DNA of 64,000 bases, from NCBI GenBank assembly GCA_023461035.1, contig JAEWOD010000027.1, forward strand, positions 118,747 to 182,746. Reading direction: 5' to 3'. Origin of the DNA: Bacteroidota bacterium. GTDB lineage: Bacteria; Bacteroidota; Bacteroidia; Flavobacteriales; Weeksellaceae. Within the stretch, counting starts at the first letter, position 1. Every line of letters begins with the position of its first letter. The notes below the pieces were generated by a model. It searched no databases, had not been told where the DNA came from, and worked only from the letters and a program-made list of their open reading frames with translations. Positions 8,278 to 16,787 of the stretch are shown in pieces. A program made the translations under genes and the position numbers.

Positions 8278-9105
8278 TTAATATTTTTCGGACCCGTTAT
8301 AAACTAGAATACCCGAATTCCCACCCAGCACATAGACTTTTTTGTTTCTATTGTCATAGATATACCAAAAGCCTTCATCCACCTCTATCAAATCTTCAGC
8401 TTCATCTGAATAGAATTGATTGAAATAGTCAGTATTATAAAACAAAGCTCCGTCACTAAAAATTATGTTGAGATAATATTCTTCTTTCATATAACCTCTT
8501 CGTAAAGCTTCAGATAAGTTTATCCTATCCAAACGTGTAAACTCCTCTTCACAAGAAAGATTTACCCCCTCCCTTTCTAAGTTCTTTAAAATTTTATCAA
8601 AAGGCAGTGAAAAAGACTTTTCATTTATATCAAAAAAACTTATTGATCTTATATTCCCTTCAGAGTCATAGTAAACATAATTACTATTGGAAAAATTAGC
8701 ACAAAAAATTTCACCGGATTTTAATTTTGGAAATTTTGCCTCCGATATTTCGCCAAGTTTACCATCGGGATGAAATCTGGTATATTCACAGATTCTATAT
8801 TTATCCGTTTCTTCGCAAGCTGTTTTAAAATAATCACCATAATTCCATGCAGTTATTTCATTTGTTTTCTGTGTAATTTTATCTAATTCCTTATAAAGAA
8901 TTTTTAGCGAATCTTCTTCAATGATGATTTTTATTCTATCATTTTCAATTGACCGAAAATTTTTCAATTTTTTAATATCCAATGTTTCATACTTTAATCC
9001 ATGAAATTTGGTTGACTGGACTATATTATTAATATTATTGCTACAGTGTGTACAGAATAACACTGTAAAAAATACCAAGCATATATTTTTGACTTTATCT
9101 TTCAC
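8278..9105 (-). CDS. Putative lipoprotein of unknown function
   Basis: 275 residues that I do not recognise. The N-terminus is a hydrophobic signal ending in FCTHC, with C21 a possible lipidation site, though the box is not canonical. The rest is soluble, rich in Lys, Glu and Asn, with aromatic-rich segments. The codon composition is more AT-rich than in nadA or the UMP synthase gene. The start is apparently GTG at 9105. It is convergent with nadA and downstream of the Fic gene, in an accessory-looking interval. Confidence 0.65.
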   Translation of the reverse strand: MKDKVKNICLVFFTVLFCTHCSNNINNIVQSTKFHGLKYETLDIKKLKNFRSIENDRIKIIIEEDSLKILYKELDKITQKTNEITAWNYGDYFKTACEETDKYRICEYTRFHPDGKLGEISEAKFPKLKSGEIFCANFSNSNYVYYDSEGNIRSISFFDINEKSFSLPFDKILKNLEREGVNLSCEEEFTRLDRINLSEALRRGYMKEEYYLNIIFSDGALFYNTDYFNQFYSDEAEDLIEVDEGFWYIYDNRNKKVYVLGGNSGILVYNGSEKY

Positions 9106-9148
9106 TAAATAATTTGTTCGAATTTAGAATCCATATCTTATACTCATC

Positions 9149-9190
9149 CTACTTCACAACCAACTTTCTCGTCACTTTCCCACATTCTCC
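9149..9190 (-). pseudogene. Relic C-terminal tail of a T9SS cargo gene, overlapping the Fic 3' end
   Basis: Read on the minus strand in a frame different from the Fic gene, these bases encode GECGKVTRKLVVK followed by a stop. That is almost the tail of the intact T9SS enzyme at 18388-20118 (GEFGKVTRKLVLN, stop). A stop codon lies directly upstream in that frame, so only 13 codons remain. The Fic gene stops inside this relic at 9172. Confidence 0.6.
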
Positions 9191-10065
9191 TCAAACCCCT
9201 CATCAATCATCCATTTTCCTTTCATGCGAAAAGCAGGAATCGTTTGACGTTTTGCTTTGTTTGCGGCTATGTTTCCTTTAATTTCCTTGTTTTTTGCCCA
9301 AAGAGATAGCGGAATTATTCTTTTTGCAGTAAGCAATGTAATTCTTTTGTGTAAAGATTCCATCAATAAAGAAGCAAAAAGTTGGCTAAATCCGTTGTAA
9401 TTCATTTTTACTTGATAATTGGAAAACAAAGGATAATAATCGCTTCGCTTACTTTTGTTTTGAACAATGATAGGCGGAAGTCCCAATTGCATCAATTGTA
9501 AATTAATCAGCAATCGCCCCATCCTACCATTTCCGTCCACAAATGGATGTATCGTTTCAAACTCGGCATGGAAATGAGCAATTTTATCCAAAAAATAAGC
9601 ACCGGTATCGTTATTATATTCCGCCACCAATTCCTCCATAAGACTTGGGACAAATAAAGGATTTGCTCCCAAATGATTTCCAACTCGCACCCATTCTTTT
9701 CCGCTTCTCCACCTTCCGGCAATGCTGTTGTCTATACTGGTCAATAATTTTTTATGCAAATCCAATATCAGCTTTGGTGTCAATTTATGATTAGGGGTTT
9801 CAAGCAATGATTCGGTAATCTCGGCTAAATTTTTTGCTTCAAAAACTTCACGAATGTTTACACTTCTATCCAACTCTCCATTAGCCAAAATCTTTTCTGT
9901 ATCTTCCAAACTAAGGGTAGAATTCTCAATCGCATTGGAATTATAAACCATTTCAGGAATTTCAGCAAGAGCAATTTCTTTCAAATACGTGGCATTTTCG
10001 TAAGAAAGATTCGCATATTCTTGCCTTAAAGCATCCATTTTATCTCTAATATTTTGGGAAAGCAT
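9172..10065 (-). CDS. Fic family AMP-transferase-like protein with C-terminal HTH
   Basis: Fic enzymes typically transfer AMP from ATP to a hydroxyl side chain of a target protein. With the ATG at 10065 the protein has 297 residues. The longer frame begins at a TTG inside an AT-rich palindrome and is rejected. The active site HPFVDGNGRMGR lies at about 173-184. An N-terminal inhibitory helix motif of the (S/T)xxxE(N/G) type is visible as SNAIEN (about 43-48), so it would be autoinhibited in cis (class II). The end (KRQTIPAFRMKGKWMI) resembles the excisionase-like winged helix found on this COG3177 group, so DNA binding is likely. The last residues run into a relic T9SS tail. The target protein is unknown. 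Confidence 0.85.
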   Translation of the reverse strand: MLSQNIRDKMDALRQEYANLSYENATYLKEIALAEIPEMVYNSNAIENSTLSLEDTEKILANGELDRSVNIREVFEAKNLAEITESLLETPNHKLTPKLILDLHKKLLTSIDNSIAGRWRSGKEWVRVGNHLGANPLFVPSLMEELVAEYNNDTGAYFLDKIAHFHAEFETIHPFVDGNGRMGRLLINLQLMQLGLPPIIVQNKSKRSDYYPLFSNYQVKMNYNGFSQLFASLLMESLHKRITLLTAKRIIPLSLWAKNKEIKGNIAANKAKRQTIPAFRMKGKWMIDEGFEENVGK

Positions 10066-10096
10066 TTTTTCTAAATAAGAATAAAGATACGAAAAA

Positions 10097-10138
10097 ATAC
10101 CGTGAAAAATTATAAAAAAATATAACTTTTCACGGTGT
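10097..10138. promoter_or_regulatory. Long AT-rich palindrome upstream of the Fic gene (operator candidate)
   Basis: Two 18-nt arms (10097-10114 and 10121-10138) pair at 16 of 18 positions around a six-A spacer. The outer part of each arm contains ACCGTGAAAA or its complement. It ends 31 bp upstream of the Fic start. The position and symmetry suit a dimer-bound operator or a strong RNA hairpin. The HTH on the Fic protein makes autoregulation an attractive inference. Confidence 0.6.
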
Positions 10139-10177
10139 TTTATAATTTTCAAATCTTCAAATTACCTCATTTTCAAA

Positions 10178-10222
10178 TCAATTAATGATAAGTTTCCTCG
10201 TTACTTTCCCGAATTCACCATA
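10178..10222 (-). pseudogene. Second relic T9SS C-terminal tail
   Basis: On the minus strand these bases encode YGEFGKVTRKLIIN followed by a stop. Over 13 residues it differs at two positions from the genuine tail at 18388. It lies beyond the stop and terminator of the large FG-GAP gene, which has its own different tail, so it is not part of that protein. No start or longer frame is attached. Confidence 0.6.
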
Positions 10223-10252
10223 TAAAAACTGCCTCCCATTTCAGAGAGGCAG
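10223..10252 (-). terminator. Terminator of the FG-GAP protein gene
   Basis: On the minus strand CTGCCTC pairs with GAGGCAG around a 10-nt loop and is followed by TTTTT. It lies 34 nt downstream of the stop at 10287 and directly abuts the relic T9SS tail. Confidence 0.85.
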
Positions 10253-10286
10253 CCATTAATTAACATTAAAATGAGTGATGATGAAT

Positions 10287-12944
10287 TTATTTCACGATGA
10301 ACTTGAATGATTTGGTTTTTTTATCGATTTGAACATTTAATATGTAAGTTCCACTTGGATATGTGGTAACATTTACTTTCAAATCAGATGCGTTCTTGAT
10401 TATTTCGGTTTCTAATAATTGTCCTAACGAATTATAAATCTGGTAAGCCGAAGGCTGTTTTGAGCTGTTTCCGATATTAATATTTAAATAATCCTTTACT
10501 GGATTCGGATAAATCGTTAATTCTGATTGGTCAATGTTTTCGTTGCTTAGCATCTCTGTATCATAACATGAAGACATGTTTTCACATCCATAAGCATCTG
10601 TGATGACTACGGCATAATATCCTTCTTCTTCAGGAGTAAAGAATTGACCAGTCGCTCCCGCTATCGGTTCGTAATTATTCGCACAATCTACCCACTGGTA
10701 AGTGGCTCCGTCTTCGCTATAAGTCGCAACAAAAGCCCCATCCTCAACATAAACTGACAAGTCGATTGGGATACAAACGGTAATACATGATGAAGTACTT
10801 ACACAACCAAACTCATCTGTGATTTCTACAGCATAAGTTCCACTTTGAGTAGCAATGAATACTTGATTGGTTGCTCCAGAAATTGGTGCATTGTCTTCGT
10901 CACAGTTTAGCCATTGGTAAGACGTTCCACCAGCAAATAATGCCGTCAATGTATTGCCCTGAACCTGTACGTTTGTATTTACTCCGAAACACACCTGAAC
11001 ACATTCTGAAATCGTTTCGCATCCAAATGCGTCTGATACAATTACTTTGTAATTTCCGCTTTGGGTTGGTGTGAAAGTAGCGTTTGTAGCCCCTTCTATT
11101 TCTTCATCATTTGTACAGTTGATCCACTGATATGAACCTTCATTTCCGGTATAAGAAGCTGTAAGTGTAGTTCCCTGTTGTGTTACAGAAACTTCTGCTG
11201 CGATACAGAAATCAAAACATTCTGATACGCTTACACATCCTGATGCATCTGTGATTTGAACTGAATAGCTTCCGCTTTGAGTAGGAGTGAAAGTTTGAAA
11301 AGTCGCTCCATCAATTGGTGCATTTTCATTGGTACAATCCAACCATTGATATGTAATTTCTTCTGAGGTATAATCAGCAGTTAAAACGGATTCGTTATTC
11401 GTGATGTTAACATCTACTACCAAACAAAAATCTATACATTCTGAAATGCTTACGCATCCGTTTGTTCTTGTAATCTGAACGGAATAACTTCCGCTTTGTG
11501 TGGGTGTGAAAGTTTGAGAGGTTGCTCCTTCTATGATTGCATTTCCATTGGTACAATCTAACCACTGATAGGTTGCTCCTTCTTCTGTGAAGTTCGCAGT
11601 GAGTGATGATTCTTCGGAAGTAACAGAAGTATCTGTATTACATAAAAGATATGTATAAACGGCTCCTATTGAATAAGTAGGTGAGCTAAAAGTATCGGTT
11701 ACATTTCCATTTTCGGAATGAGCTCCAATTATCGCATGCTCTCCGCTAAAACTCATAAAGCTACTAAATACTGCACCTTTATGTCTTGAAGATGCTGCTA
11801 TTTTTTGCTGCTCTTCCCATGTTCCGTTTACATTCTTGAATAAATAGGCTGCTCCTGCATTGTCAAATGGATTTTCTCCGTTTTGATCTGTTTTTGCATA
11901 TATACTACCTACAATGATAAAGTCTCCGGAAACAGCTACAGCAGAGCCAAATCGACTGATTAAGTCTCTGTCAGACGCTACTATTTTTTGTTGATAGCTC
12001 CAGCTTCCGTTTTCTTTTTTATAAATGTAAGCAGCTCCTGCCTGAGTTATTTCATTTTCTCCATTAACATCTGTGCCATTTAAATACGCCCCGGTAACTA
12101 TGTAGTCCCCGCTTAAACTAATTGCTCTACCCGAATAATCTCCAGCTTGCAGTCCTGTCAGTATCTGTTTTTCCTGCCAAATTTCTCCCTCCAGATCAAA
12201 CACATAAGTCTGCCCACCTACATCAGTTTTGTCCGAACCAATGATGATGGTATTACCTGATATATCTACTGAAGCACCAAAATAAGAATCCTTAACAGGT
12301 ACAGATGCCATTAATTTTTGTTGTTCACTCCAAACATTTCCATTTCTTTTGAAAACATAAGCCGCACCGACATCTCGCCCTTGTTCACCTTCAATGTCAT
12401 TTCCATCAGCTCCCACGACAATTAAATCATTTTCTATTACTACTTTTCTTCCAAAGTATTGCCTGTACGCCCGGTCTGAGGCAACAATTTTCTGTTGTTG
12501 CACCCATGTATCTCCCACTCGTCGGAAAATATATACAGAACCTGCATCCTCAATCGTATTGGCTCCATTGGCATCCTCATCTTCTACCTTTGTACCAGCT
12601 ACGATATAATCCCCACTTATGGCAACTGCCTCAGCTCCTAAAAAATCATTTTCTGATCTGTCATTAGCAACCAGTTTTTGTTTGAATATCCAGTCATTTC
12701 CCTCTCTTTTATAAATATACAGACTACCCGCATTAGGAATATTTCCGTTTCCATTCTGATCTTTATCGTCGTAAGCTGCTGCAATAACTGCCCAGTCACC
12801 ATCAAATGCTACTCCCTCTCCAAACCTGTCGATTTTAGCAGCATCATTTGCGGTAATCCTTTCTAACTGCAGTAGACTTTGCGCATTTGTGCCAATACAA
12901 CAGCAAAAAAATAATGTAATTAATAAAATAAATCTGTTTGTCAT
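10287..12944 (-). CDS. T9SS-exported FG-GAP beta-propeller protein with five Ig-like repeats
   Basis: 885 residues. A signal peptide (1-21, ending TNAQ) is followed by about seven FG-GAP-like blades (about 30-430), each with a FG..V..SGDYIV.G core and a G.AYIFK strand, so one seven-bladed propeller is likely. Next come five repeats of about 72 residues (about 435-795), each with YQW.[DN]C, a GAT..F.PTQSG.Y.V strand and a GC.[ST].S.C end. The last 80 residues are a type A T9SS sorting domain (LTIYPNPVKDYLNI; PSGTYILNV; KSFKFIVK). Such proteins are cell-surface or secreted adhesin-like proteins. It is followed by its own terminator. Ligand unknown. Confidence 0.85.
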   Translation of the reverse strand: MTNRFILLITLFFCCCIGTNAQSLLQLERITANDAAKIDRFGEGVAFDGDWAVIAAAYDDKDQNGNGNIPNAGSLYIYKREGNDWIFKQKLVANDRSENDFLGAEAVAISGDYIVAGTKVEDEDANGANTIEDAGSVYIFRRVGDTWVQQQKIVASDRAYRQYFGRKVVIENDLIVVGADGNDIEGEQGRDVGAAYVFKRNGNVWSEQQKLMASVPVKDSYFGASVDISGNTIIIGSDKTDVGGQTYVFDLEGEIWQEKQILTGLQAGDYSGRAISLSGDYIVTGAYLNGTDVNGENEITQAGAAYIYKKENGSWSYQQKIVASDRDLISRFGSAVAVSGDFIIVGSIYAKTDQNGENPFDNAGAAYLFKNVNGTWEEQQKIAASSRHKGAVFSSFMSFSGEHAIIGAHSENGNVTDTFSSPTYSIGAVYTYLLCNTDTSVTSEESSLTANFTEEGATYQWLDCTNGNAIIEGATSQTFTPTQSGSYSVQITRTNGCVSISECIDFCLVVDVNITNNESVLTADYTSEEITYQWLDCTNENAPIDGATFQTFTPTQSGSYSVQITDASGCVSVSECFDFCIAAEVSVTQQGTTLTASYTGNEGSYQWINCTNDEEIEGATNATFTPTQSGNYKVIVSDAFGCETISECVQVCFGVNTNVQVQGNTLTALFAGGTSYQWLNCDEDNAPISGATNQVFIATQSGTYAVEITDEFGCVSTSSCITVCIPIDLSVYVEDGAFVATYSEDGATYQWVDCANNYEPIAGATGQFFTPEEEGYYAVVITDAYGCENMSSCYDTEMLSNENIDQSELTIYPNPVKDYLNINIGNSSKQPSAYQIYNSLGQLLETEIIKNASDLKVNVTTYPSGTYILNVQIDKKTKSFKFIVK

Positions 12945-12976
12945 AATGTGTAATAAAATTTTAGGATTAATATTTA

Positions 12977-15900
12977 TTATTGATTTCTGATACTAATATA
13001 CCCGGAGAGTTTCTCTCCTTTTTCCAGCGTAAGAATGTACCAGTAACTTCCGGATGGAAGTGGTTGGCTGTTGTATTTGCCATCCCATTCGAAATCTCCA
13101 TCCAGAATCCTGTCCACAAACATTTTTCCGTAGCGGTCAAATATCTGTAATCTTGTATTCGGGAAGGCTTCCAATGCCCGTATCTTCCAGGTGTCGTTCC
13201 TCCCGTCGCCGTTTGGCGAAATGAAGTTCGACACACCCATAATCGCTCCCTGTTTGGCGGAGGTGCCGCAGCCTTCCTTATCTCTTACATAAATAAAATA
13301 AATTCCTGGTTGTAAGTTGTAGAATGTGTTTGAACTTTGCCAGAATATATTGTCCAGGCTGTATTCAAACGGCCCGTCTCCGATGGCGTAAACCGTAAGA
13401 CTTGATTCCGTTGATTTGATTTCCGTGATGACCGGTGTGGTGGAAAAACTGACCATCAGGTTACGATAAACCGGACAAGGAATCCCATTGATGCTTGCCA
13501 TCAAAGTATAAGTTCCTTCTTGTGTGAAAACCACTGTAGCTTCGTTGCTGATGATGGTTCCGGACTGATTTTTCCATTGGTAATAATCAAATCCTTCAGG
13601 AGCCGAGAATTCAAATTGATCACCATCACAAATCATAATCGAACTGAACTCTTGCATTTCAGGAGTCGGATAAACCGTTACAGTAACGGATTCTCTCTCT
13701 GACTTACAATTCCCCGTTTGAGCTTCTACCCAATATGTGGTGGTTATTGAAAGCGTTGGGCTATAGGTTGTTCCTGTATAGATCGGAATTGTGTCGAATT
13801 CGTATGCATACCAATTCACTGTTCCGTTTGTTGTCGTTATTGTAATAGGAATCGTTTGTGCTACGCAACTGATGATTTCTTCTGTGGGAAGAATCAATTC
13901 AGGAATCGGAACGATTTGAACAGTCATCGTTACGTTCTCCGCTGCACATTGTCCCGCATCAGGATGAAAAGTATAAATCGTTGTTTGAGTATTGTCGATT
14001 GCCGGTAACCAAGTTCCTGTGATTCCGTTACTAGAAACCGTTGGAAGAACAAAAACACTTCCTTCGCATTGCGTTTCTATTTGGGTGAATTCAGGGATGA
14101 TTTCGTTGGTTACAGTAGCCTGAACTTCAATTCGCTCGCTTGTGCAGTTATTGGAATTAATTGATTCAACATAATAAATCGTTGTTTCAGTTAAGTTCGG
14201 AGTTGTAAATGGATTGCCTGTGAAAATTGGCGTTGTACCTATTGAGCTTGTGTACCAATTGACTGTGGTTCCATTTGTAGTTACACTTAATTCAACTGAA
14301 TTCCCAACACAAACCGGATTGGATGGATTGGCGGTAATGGTTGGAAGTTCATTCACGGTTATCGTGATGGATTCTCTTGTGGATGGACAATTTCCGTCTA
14401 TGGCTTCTACCCAAATGGTAGTTGTGGTTGTGGGTTCAATTGAATAAATCGCTCCTGTAAAAATCGGAGTTGTATCTAATTCGTCTTCGTACCAATTGAT
14501 GATTCCATTTGTTGTACTTACCGTAATGGAAATGGTTTCGCCTGAACAGATTTCGGGGAGAGTTGGAAGTGTCAGTTCAGGAATGGGAACGATTTGAACA
14601 GTCATTGTTACATTCTCTGCAGCACATTGTCCGGAATCAGGATGAAAGGTATAAATCGTTGTTTGAGTATTGTCGATTGCCGGTGACCAAGTTCCTGTGA
14701 TTCCATTATTAGATGTGTTTGGAAGTGTGAACGAGTTTCCTTCGCATTGTGGAACGACTTGCGTGAATTCTGGGATGATTTCGTCGGTTACTTCTACGAT
14801 GATTTCTTGTCTTTCGCTTGTACAACTTTCGTCGCTTTCTACTTCTACCCAATAACTGGTGGTTTCGGTTAAGTTCGGAGTGGTAAAAGGATTTCCGGTG
14901 AAAATAGGAGTCGTATCGAATTCATTTTCATACCAATTTACGATATTGGTGGCTGTGGTGATGTCGATATTGGTGGAACTTCCCGTGCAAATCGGATTGG
15001 GAGTATCAAAAGTGAAAGTGGGAAGCGGATGAACAAGCACTTCAACTGGAATTCTTTCCGAAATACAGCCTTCCAAACTTTCTGCTTCTACCCAAAAAGT
15101 TGTGGTTTCTTCTGGTGTTGTCACAAAAGGATTTCCGATAAACATTGAGGTTTCAGCGTCTTCACTGTTGTACCAACGAACCACATTGGAAGAGGTATCG
15201 GCTGTCAGAATGATACTTTCTCCAAAACAAGTTTCTTGTGGTGTTACAATGGTTATATCAGGAGATTGGCCAACCGTAAATGTTATGGAACTAATAACAG
15301 GAGGGCAATTTGTACCCATTATAATTCTAACATAAACGGTATACGTATTTTCAGGCAATACCGGAAAAGATCCGGGATTTGTCATGGCATTGCCACTATT
15401 TCCAGCCTGAGCATCTGCCTCGTCTAAATAATATTCGAATTGATAGGATAAAAATCCTTCATCCGTCAGGGCTTCCCGATAATCTTCAAGATTTACGTTC
15501 GTTGTACTTTCTTCAAGACAAATCAAAGGAAGTACCAGCTCCTGAGATTCAAGATTAACAGAAATGACCAAATTAAGTGGCTTAATGATGTGGCATCCAT
15601 ACTCATTTCTTATCCTGACATATACAGTATCAGAATCACTTAAATACATGGATGGATTGAAAATTTCTTCGCTTTGATTTTCGTCTTGCGCTCCTTGTTC
15701 ACTTAAGTAAAATTTAATCAGATAATTTTCAGGGTCTGAAATTATATTTTCAAAAGCTTGGGTTAAATCAAATATGCCTGCGTCTTCACCGGAACTGCCA
15801 CAATAATACAAAGCGGGAATTTCTTCAATTTCAGGATAGCCGTTCACATTTAATCTGATGTCCACCGCCTCTATGAAATCCCCGTTTTGAGCTTCGAGAC

Positions 15901-16657
15901 GGGCATAAATAACATTTGGGTTATTTGCCGTATAAGCAGTATAATTCCCTGTCAATTGCCCTACTGATGTCCCACTTTCTGCATTAAATTCTGTATCGTA
16001 AAATGTTATGTTATATTCCGGATAACGTGTTTGTTGTATATTTAAAGCAATCTGATTTAAGTCAAAGTCCTCTTCCCCATCACCGTTTTCATCACACAAA
16101 GAATAAGTAAAGGAACAGCTCAGTTCTGCATTTCCTCCAAAACTCAACGTATAACCTTGGTCATCTTCCATATACCTGTCAATAGCAATGATAATCATAT
16201 CTCCGGGCTGGACCTCATAGTAACGTACAAATCCGGGTTCAGGATAACCCGTTGAGTTTCCTGACTCACAAAGTTGATTAAGTTCAGTTAAAGAAAGACC
16301 CAAATCATACATATTAGTCAAATCCGGATTATTTTGCGAACTCCTGTCTGGATAGCCCAAATCAGCGGGGTCAGGATTTAACCAGGATGCAAAATCATAA
16401 TCTACCTGAGCATTGGGTGTAATAGTAAAAGTGAAGGTTGTTCCTGATTCAATTATAACTTGATAGAATTCTATATAACTGCTTAGTGGCTGCCAATGAC
16501 AGGAAGTAAAGATTTCATCGTATTCTGTTTCGATTGGAGCTCCGACAGAGATACTTTGATTGCTGCAAATAAAATTTAAGTCCCCAAAAACATTTTGAGA
16601 TTTTAAAGATGTGAAACTCATCAGAACTAAAAATAAAATGAGTATTTTTTTTGCCAT
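12977..16657 (-). CDS. Very large T9SS-exported surface protein with gliding-associated (type B) C-terminal domain
   Basis: 1226 residues. A signal peptide (1-20) precedes an N-terminal region resembling a carbohydrate-binding or adhesin module (FICSNQSISVGAPIE..., residues 25-175). The central part is a chain of Ig-like CHU_C-associated domains with recurring NWYE.E.DTTPIFTGNPF and T.YWVEAES strands. The last 85 residues carry FISPNGDGRNDTW, LQIFDRYGK and LPSGSYWYIL, the type B T9SS signal often annotated as gliding motility-associated. It ends 32 bp before the FG-GAP gene start on the same strand. Likely an adhesin. No enzymatic motif seen. Confidence 0.85.
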   Translation of the reverse strand: MAKKILILFLVLMSFTSLKSQNVFGDLNFICSNQSISVGAPIETEYDEIFTSCHWQPLSSYIEFYQVIIESGTTFTFTITPNAQVDYDFASWLNPDPADLGYPDRSSQNNPDLTNMYDLGLSLTELNQLCESGNSTGYPEPGFVRYYEVQPGDMIIIAIDRYMEDDQGYTLSFGGNAELSCSFTYSLCDENGDGEEDFDLNQIALNIQQTRYPEYNITFYDTEFNAESGTSVGQLTGNYTAYTANNPNVIYARLEAQNGDFIEAVDIRLNVNGYPEIEEIPALYYCGSSGEDAGIFDLTQAFENIISDPENYLIKFYLSEQGAQDENQSEEIFNPSMYLSDSDTVYVRIRNEYGCHIIKPLNLVISVNLESQELVLPLICLEESTTNVNLEDYREALTDEGFLSYQFEYYLDEADAQAGNSGNAMTNPGSFPVLPENTYTVYVRIIMGTNCPPVISSITFTVGQSPDITIVTPQETCFGESIILTADTSSNVVRWYNSEDAETSMFIGNPFVTTPEETTTFWVEAESLEGCISERIPVEVLVHPLPTFTFDTPNPICTGSSTNIDITTATNIVNWYENEFDTTPIFTGNPFTTPNLTETTSYWVEVESDESCTSERQEIIVEVTDEIIPEFTQVVPQCEGNSFTLPNTSNNGITGTWSPAIDNTQTTIYTFHPDSGQCAAENVTMTVQIVPIPELTLPTLPEICSGETISITVSTTNGIINWYEDELDTTPIFTGAIYSIEPTTTTTIWVEAIDGNCPSTRESITITVNELPTITANPSNPVCVGNSVELSVTTNGTTVNWYTSSIGTTPIFTGNPFTTPNLTETTIYYVESINSNNCTSERIEVQATVTNEIIPEFTQIETQCEGSVFVLPTVSSNGITGTWLPAIDNTQTTIYTFHPDAGQCAAENVTMTVQIVPIPELILPTEEIISCVAQTIPITITTTNGTVNWYAYEFDTIPIYTGTTYSPTLSITTTYWVEAQTGNCKSERESVTVTVYPTPEMQEFSSIMICDGDQFEFSAPEGFDYYQWKNQSGTIISNEATVVFTQEGTYTLMASINGIPCPVYRNLMVSFSTTPVITEIKSTESSLTVYAIGDGPFEYSLDNIFWQSSNTFYNLQPGIYFIYVRDKEGCGTSAKQGAIMGVSNFISPNGDGRNDTWKIRALEAFPNTRLQIFDRYGKMFVDRILDGDFEWDGKYNSQPLPSGSYWYILTLEKGEKLSGYISIRNQ
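13905..14783. repeat. Pair of near-identical about 200-bp direct repeats inside the type B surface protein gene
   Basis: The stretches at about 13905-14105 and 14583-14783 are nearly identical, offset by 678 bp (226 codons, in frame). Both encode NGITGTW.PAIDNTQTTIY and the following HPD.GQCAAENVTMTVQ. The synonymous differences are few compared with the rest of the gene, so the duplication is recent or the copies are being homogenised. Confidence 0.75.
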
Positions 16658-16787
16658 CGCAGTTAAATCTGAATTTTTTCAAATTTAATTAGATGGATTC
16701 TAAATACTCTTATTTTCATGTCCTCAACATATACTGCACCATTGCAAATTATTGAATATTAGATTTTTGTAAAATAGATTTTAAAAG

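Noticed and set aside
10066..10152. N-terminal extension of the Fic protein
   Set aside because: It would start at TTG and run through the AT-rich palindrome; the ATG at 10065 begins the conserved region.
9149..10222. Classical direct repeats of a transposon flanking the Fic gene
   Set aside because: The two copies are similar mainly at the protein level (codon-aligned, about three quarters of the bases equal) and encode a T9SS tail, so they are not target-site duplications.
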